Shown here: positions 58,641-64,000 of the stretch, one piece after another | Layout of the letters: each line of letters opens with the position of its first letter | How positions within the stretch are numbered: position 1 is the first letter of the stretch | Assembly: GCA_948146395.1 (NCBI GenBank) | Contig: OX411551.1 | Coordinates: 48,936,854 to 49,000,853, forward strand | DNA: 64,000 bases | Direction of reading: 5' to 3' | Source: Fragum whitleyi | Lineage: Eukaryota; Mollusca; Bivalvia; Cardiida; Cardiidae | Notes under the pieces: generated by a model | The model's input: the letters and a program-made list of their open reading frames with translations, nothing else | Database searches by the model: none | What the model was told of the DNA's origin: nothing | Program-made: the position numbers and the translations under genes

Positions 58641-58872
58641 AAATGAGTCTCCCTTAAAATCTTTTTCTAAAGTCCCTTTCAACCAAAGTATCTTGAGAGT
58701 AGATATTATTGATCTAAGAAATATTGTAAATAAATCCTATGTTGATAAAACTCATAAGAAGTTTCTGAATGAGACTTTTGAGTTTTATCAGCCTAGGATT
58801 ATTGAGAAATTCAAAATAACAAACAATTATTCAATCAAAGTTATGTTCTTAATTTATAAACAAAGCATGTAA
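58641..58872 (+). other. unassigned 76-codon open frame after an acceptor
   Basis: ATCTTAACAG precedes a frame open from 58642 to TAA at 58870-58872. Composition is non-repetitive and protein-like (VDIIDLRNIVNKSYVDKTHK ...), but no family is recognised and there is no ATG near its start. It may be an exon of an unseen gene or chance. Confidence 0.15.
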
Positions 58873-59150
58873 TAAGCGACCATTCTCTTTAACAACCACT
58901 TTTTGGGGGTCACTTAATACAGCCTGTATATCTTGCTGTTCAAAGATCTTTGTGATGAAAATAGCTAGTATCACTAGTCCAATAGAGGAGCAGAGAGGGG
59001 GGTGGGGGTGGAAAGAAAGAATTCCAATGAATAAAGAGATTGAATGATTGAATATGTGAAATCTCTTTTCTTAGGTTGCACGGACACAACCTGGTAATAG
59101 AGCTTTTTTTCTCAAGTGAACAACCCAGAGCCAATGTCCATCTTGTTATT
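58873..59150. other. pogo-like MITE remnant, then AGCTCAC-like remnant
   Basis: 'taagcgaccattctctttaa' and 'gggggtcacttaatacagcc' (58873-58930) resemble the 11624 MITE. 59090-59140 resembles the 3' end near 36000 ('agagcttttttctcaagtga', 'caacccagagccaatg'). Confidence 0.4.
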
Positions 59151-59752
59151 ATGCCTTCCTTCAAAGAAGAGGGGGTATATTGCTTTGCACTTGTGTGTGG
59201 GTCGGAGAGTTGGTCAGACTGTCCGTCTGTATACTTTTTTTTTTCCATCGCATATCTCAAAAAGTATGCAAGCTAGTATCATTGAACTTCACAGTTGGAT
59301 ATATCTCATTGAGAAGTGTAGTGCACAAGAACCATTACTCTACTCATAATTGGGTTATTGCCTTTTGTGTATTGACAAAGAATATGTCATTGACCTACTC
59401 TTATGTGGGGCATAAATGTTTTACAAACAACCAAGAGCCAATGTTCATTTTTTTTATTATGCTTCCCTTTGAAGAAGAGGGGGTTTATTGCTTTGTACTT
59501 GTCTGTTGAGTCGGACAGTTGGTCAGACGGTCCGTCTGTAGCCCTTTTTTGTCCAGAGCATAATCTCAAAAAGTATGCAAGCTAGAATCAATGAACTTCA
59601 CAATTGTATATATTTTGTTGAGAAGTGTAGTTCACAAGAACCATAACTCTACTCATATTTTTGAGTTATTGCCCTTTGGTTATTGACAATGATTATGCCA
59701 TTGACCTACTCTTATGGGGGGCATAAATGTTTTATAAACATCTCTTGCTCCC
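59151..59752 (+). repeat. two tandem copies of a short ATGCC-type element
   Basis: Copy A 59151-59422 and copy B about 59455-59752 share 'atgcctccctttgaagaag'-type starts, 'agagggggtatattgctttg', 'ggacagttggtcagac', 'tctcaaaaagtatgcaagct', 'gaacttcacaattg' and the end 'ggggcataaatgttttaya'. Each has GGGGGCAT-like inverse of its start, like the ATGCCC family. Confidence 0.6.
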
Positions 59753-59877
59753 AATTAATTTTATGATCATTCACCTTGTCAATTTCACAATGCCGTTTAA
59801 AGAAAATTGTAAGTCCAAGGAACTAGATTCCATAAAAATCATTCACAGCTCCTAAAAAGAGGCAGTGACAACTATAA

Positions 59878-61075
59878 CTAGAAAGCCATGAATGGCTTGA
59901 GTCGCTCCAGGCTTGAAATTCTTGTAAAAGCAAATAAATGTTTTGACTTGATTTTTAGATATTTGGGGTTCTACTGATGTTGAAAATGATTTTCAAAGTT
60001 TGAACTATATAACACATAGAGAAATGACCTCCGCTCCTAAAAGACATATTTTTCATCAAATCAAAATGATTTTTGGCTGCATGATAATGGGTCACCCAAA
60101 GATCATACCAAAAATTTTTGATTGATATCCATTAGTTACATTCTGAGAAAATGATTTTCATAGTTTCCACTATATAACATATAGAGAAATGACCTACACC
60201 CATAAAATGCTTATTTTCCATCCAATCAAAATAATATTTGGTACACTGAAAAAGGGTCACTCAAGGATCATTCCAGTGAAATTTGGTTGATATCCAAAAA
60301 TCAGATTATGAGAAAATGATTTTCAAATTTTCCACTATATAACATAAAGAGAAATGACCTCTGCCCATAAAATGCATATTTTCCATCCGATCACAATGAT
60401 TTTTGTAGACTGATAAAGGGTCACCCAAGGATCATTCCAGTGAAATTTGATTGATATCCATTAGTTACATTCTGAGAAAATGATTTTCATAGTTTCCACT
60501 ATATAACATAAAGAGAAATGACCTCCGCCCATAAAATGCATAATTTCCATCCGATCACAATGATTTTTTGTATACTGATAAAGGGTCACTCAAGGATCAT
60601 TCCAATGAAATTTGGTTGATGTCCATCGATTACACTCTGAGAAAAGGATTTTCAAAGTTTCCACTATATAACATATAGAGAAATGACCTCCGCCCATAAA
60701 ATGCATATTTTCCATCCGATCACAATGATTTTTTGTAGACTGATAAAGGGTCACCCAAGGATCATTCATGTAAAATTTAATTGGTATCCATTGATTAGAA
60801 TCTGAGAAAACTCACTTTTTACCATATTTGGAAATTAGCCATGCCCCTTAAATCCATGTTTTTCATTAGATCAAAATCTCTTGTACAACTTTGAAAGAGG
60901 GTCACCCAAGGATCATTCCTGTGAAGTTTGGTTGAAATCCATCCAGTAGTTTCTGAGGAGAAGATTTTTAAAGAAAAGTTTACGACCGGATGGACGCACG
61001 CACGCATGGACAGACGGACGCACGACGGACACAACGCCATGACAATAGCCCAAATGGCTTTCAGCCAGTGGAGCT
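59878..61075 (-). mobile_element. Helitron-like element with 163-bp tandem core
   Basis: On the - strand: five T, AGCTCCACTGGCTGAAAGCC, 'atttgggctattgtcatggc', (GTCC)/(CGTG)n, then about five units of 163 bp (60800-59990; 'gaccctttatcagtcta', 'gggcggaggtcatttctcta'). The 3' end is GGAGCGACTC (inverse of the 5' start), the hairpin AAGCCAT-TC-ATGGCTT, then TCTAG and TT. The same unit family is found at 17665 and 21957. Confidence 0.8.
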
Positions 61076-62205
61076 AAAAATCAATTGAACTAGTGTGTGA
61101 CATTTCCAACAATTTCAAGTGTGTGTGATGGAGAGGCACCGAACTTCTTGGATAGTCACACAGTGCATTCAATTATTCACCAATGGATTGGAGAGACAGA
61201 GTCAATAGCTACATATTTAGCGCCTGCTACTGACTCGGATGCACAGTCTGATCTTAGTCCTTAGGGTTACGCACATGTAGGATTGTTGGAAATGCCAGGT
61301 GAAGGCTCATTTATTTTAACTTGCCTGGGCACAAAGTGCTCTTGTGAGCTAGAGTGATCACCCTCTGTCTGGCGTCCATTGATCATTCGGTGTCCAGCTG
61401 TCAATATATCATTCAATTATGGTTAAGATATGAAAAGGGTATTTTTAATTTCATGGACATATGAAACTATAAATCTAATCACAATGTATGAATCTATGAG
61501 TATGGTTACATTGGTTAGGTATTTAGTTTTATAACTCCATGAAATCAACAAATACTCTTTTATATCTTTTTTTATTCATAAAGCAAAAATGTAAAGATTT
61601 ATCTATAATGAATCCTAAATTTCTTATAGGACTATTTTTTGCAGAAGCTTTCAAATTAGCTGCATACTCAAAATTATTTTCATTGAGAAATAAAACCAAT
61701 TAGCCAATTAGAATCTACAAATGTTGATGGATTATCCTTAAATCATATTATATCAAAATAATGAAGAAACTTGTTAGGTACGGTATTTGTCAATAGAGCT
61801 ATAAATTTTCAGGCAAATATTTACAAAAAGATGTTATGATGAGGTCATGTTTTCTGAGGTGTTACTTCAATGTCATAATAAAGATAAAAAAATCTAAACC
61901 CACTCAAAGGGCCAGCATCAAAGAATATACAGGATAAAGGCAAAATGTGGACTGTGGAAAGATAAATGCCCTCCACTCCCCCTCTCCCTATTTCAAAATA
62001 AATGAGTGTTGGTAAATCAAATCAAAACATCAAAACTACAGCTTCAAAAAGCTGTAGTTATGATATGTTGTTTATTCATCAAGGATATTTTTTAAAGAGG
62101 ATTTATTTGTATTACGCACTTGCATAATAGTAGTTATACCCTTCATAAATCTAGTCTTCAATCATGGAGTGTCATAGGCACATAACCCATTCCATAATCT
62201 GTCTC
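61076..62205. other. no gene; AGCTCAC-like fragment
   Basis: 61316-61400 ('ttgcctgggcacaaagtgct', 'gagctagagtgatcaccctc') is a 5' fragment of the AGCTCAC family. The rest is AT-rich without a supported frame. Confidence 0.45.
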
Positions 62206-62548
62206 CAAGGATCGACATCAACATCTTTAAGTAAGGGGTCTACTGGACTCCCAACTTACAAAATCAAGGAGTCTAAGCTAAAAGTAAGGAGTCCCAATTT
62301 TCATAATTTGGAGAACATTGTGGAAATGTAGAAATTGCTTTATAGGCAAAATTTCTTCTTTTCCTCAATTGTCTCCCCCTTTCTCAACACTACTCTATTG
62401 AAGCAGACTATCTTTAACAAGTAAAGTTTAAATGTATTTGTTAATATTCTAAATGAACCAGGGAGTCCATTGGACTCCTCATTTGCAAAATGAAGGAGTC
62501 CCAAATGGTAAACGAGGAGTCTCAGACTCCCCTTAGTGTTGAACCCTG
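62206..62548. mobile_element. possible hAT-like MITE rich in GGAGTCC
   Basis: The right end (complement CAGGGTTCAACACTAAGGGG) and left end (CAAGGATCGACATCAA ... TAAGGGG) are diverged inverted relatives. GGAGTC/GACTCC recurs about ten times. No clear 8-bp duplication is seen. The CAGGGTTC terminus is hAT-like. Confidence 0.4.
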
Positions 62549-63119
62549 CATTGGGAGAAATAGGCACATATAGAGGATATTGAATGAGTGGTCATGGAAT
62601 ACCGAATTTATTAAACAAGTCATCTATAAACAGATAAAAACGAGGCTGTGCGTGTGTGTGTTTAATAAATATGGTATTTGATGAGCACAAATTTGATATT
62701 CTATTTTATAATATGACCTGAATTTTGGTGATAAAACGATAAATTAGGGTATTTATCGATTCATGTTATTCCGCGAAACATATAACGCCGTTTGAAAAAT
62801 GACGTCAGCAGATCCATTATGACGTCATTTTCCTAACAAAAATATAATGTTGTTCTTCGTTCTTAGCTCATTTGCATAGTTATTCCACTGGTGTAATACC
62901 ACTCGTGTAATATCAAAAATATTCAATGGGTTTATTTCACTCCCACGACGCAGGTCATATTATAATTTCCTTTCCAAAATTTGTCTCCCACAAATGTGTG
63001 GATAATCATTAACTGAAGCGGGATAGCAGCTGGAGACTAGGAAAGGGTGGTAGTATAGGTGTACTTTCAAAACTGAGCTCTGACATAGGCGCCGGGTTCA
63101 TTACCCTAGGCATATCAGG
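62549..63119. other. no gene; SINE fragment at 63018-63062
   Basis: 'agcgggatagcagctggaga' and 'ctaggaaagggtggtagtat' match the 5' part of the SINE at 26650. (GT)n near 62650. Confidence 0.4.
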
Positions 63120-63850
63120 TATATTTTCTTCACTTTAATTTTGAAATCTAAGACATACAATAACATTTTGCATTTTCAAGGTCAAGTGTAAAATTAAAAC
63201 TTTAACATTGGCAACTACTTTGCAATGGTAAGTGACATAGATTTGATATTTCACATGTATATTGTTTATTACAACAGCTTTCAATTGTTACCAAAGTCAA
63301 GGCTATCAATCAAGGTCAAGGTCATAATCTCAAGGCTTAATTTTTACATCAAACTTCAACATTGACCATATCTTTTGATAGGAAAGTGATAGAGCCTTCA
63401 TGTTTACATGTGCATTGCTTGTGACAAGACCTTTCTGTAAGCACCAACTTCAAGGTCATTTGACAGGGTCATGGTAATTTTCAAGGTTAATAAGAGTAAA
63501 AACTTAAACATTGGCCATTACTTTGCAATGGTAAGTACCAAATATTTCACACATGCATTACTTGTGATAAGGTACTTCTGGTCGTGATAACTTCAATGTC
63601 ATCACTTCAAAGGTCAAAAGGTCAAAGTCATTTCTAGGTCAAATTTGCTTGTAATCTAAACATTAACATTTGCCATTTCTTGGTAAGTTCAACAGCTTTG
63701 ATATTGCACATGTGTATTGCTTGTGACAAGACCTTTCAGTTGATACCAAAGTTAAGGCCACCAATCAAGGTCAAGATCATTCTTCAAGGTCACTGTTTCA
63801 AACTGAAAGTAGTGGTGGGGGCATTCATGTTTTTGAAATGTATTTCTTTT
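63120..63850 (+). repeat. array of about 150-bp units with a Helitron-like 3' end
   Basis: Four units with 'cacatgtgtattgcttgtga', 'caaggtcaaggtcat' and 'ttaacattggccattacttt'. It ends GTGGGGGCATTCATG, like the 3' ends of the ATGCCC family. A 5' hairpin is not seen upstream. Confidence 0.6.
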
Positions 63851-63884
63851 TATTGTCTGGATGAAAAGGCTGTATTGGATTAAC

Positions 63885-63988
63885 CTCCCTTTAATTTCAC
63901 TCAAAACTCACTTCTGCCACTCATTCCATTTTATTTGGAAATCATTCCAAAATTATATACCATGTCAATTTCACGATGATGTTAACTG
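63885..63988 (+). mobile_element. right-end fragment of the CAGTTA MITE
   Basis: Matches 19862-19962 ('atttcactcaaaactc', 'cactcattc', 'gtcaatttcacgatgatgtt') and ends AACTG followed by TA. The left end is absent. Confidence 0.6.
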
Positions 63989-64000
63989 TAGGACCAAATC

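Overview
The window is eukaryotic nuclear DNA. It is AT-rich, intron-containing and dominated by repeats. The repeat types suggest a bivalve mollusc: short elements with a 5' hairpin, arrays of about 150 bp units containing phrases such as 'ggtcaaggtcaaggtcac' and 'tgtctgtctgtccgtccg', a tail-to-(AAC)n SINE, and LINE fragments with pentanucleotide 3' tails. The species cannot be named from the sequence alone. No operons, CRISPR arrays, rRNA genes or complete tRNA genes are visible.

One protein-coding gene is well supported. It is a C2H2 zinc-finger gene on the + strand with two coding exons (47607-48345 and 50936-52281) joined by a phase-1 intron, giving a predicted protein of 694 residues. 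A further finger-like mini-exon lies downstream at 58310-58408. A broken, 5'-truncated LINE reverse transcriptase lies on the - strand at 34369-37090. Most other open frames are shadows of tandem repeats.

Layout. 1-7.8 kb: a foldback element with long inverted arms and a perfect 9-bp target duplication (2330-5973), itself split by a TA-flanked element that carries histone-3'-hairpin look-alikes; a 1.1 kb dispersed repeat lies on each side. 8.5-10 kb: a dimeric tandem array. 11.6-14.6 kb: a pogo-like MITE and a repeat split by an element with GGGG termini. 15-16.1 kb: a SINE and a palindromic array. 16.6-25.4 kb: two oppositely oriented copies of one large Helitron-like family, apparently nested, the inner one carrying further insertions up to three levels deep. 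23-34 kb: a Harbinger-like MITE, SINEs, tandem arrays and a Helitron-like element. 34-37 kb: the LINE, split by a Helitron-like insertion. 37-47 kb: a 170-bp inverted pair bracketing about 4.8 kb, with a Helitron-like array inside. 47-52.3 kb: the zinc-finger gene. 52.4-64 kb: hAT-like, piggyBac-like and several Helitron-like elements, some nested.

The unifying observation is that at least seven sequence-unrelated repeat families share one terminal design. A run of T (usually exactly five) precedes a 5' hairpin, a short piece of the 5' end recurs inverted near the 3' end, a hairpin lies just before a CTTG, CTAG or TTTG terminus, and more T follows. Several insertions can be checked against uninterrupted copies within this same window. 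This matches non-autonomous Helitron/Helentron-type elements. The superfamily assignment is inference; the shared design and the filled-versus-empty comparisons are seen directly.
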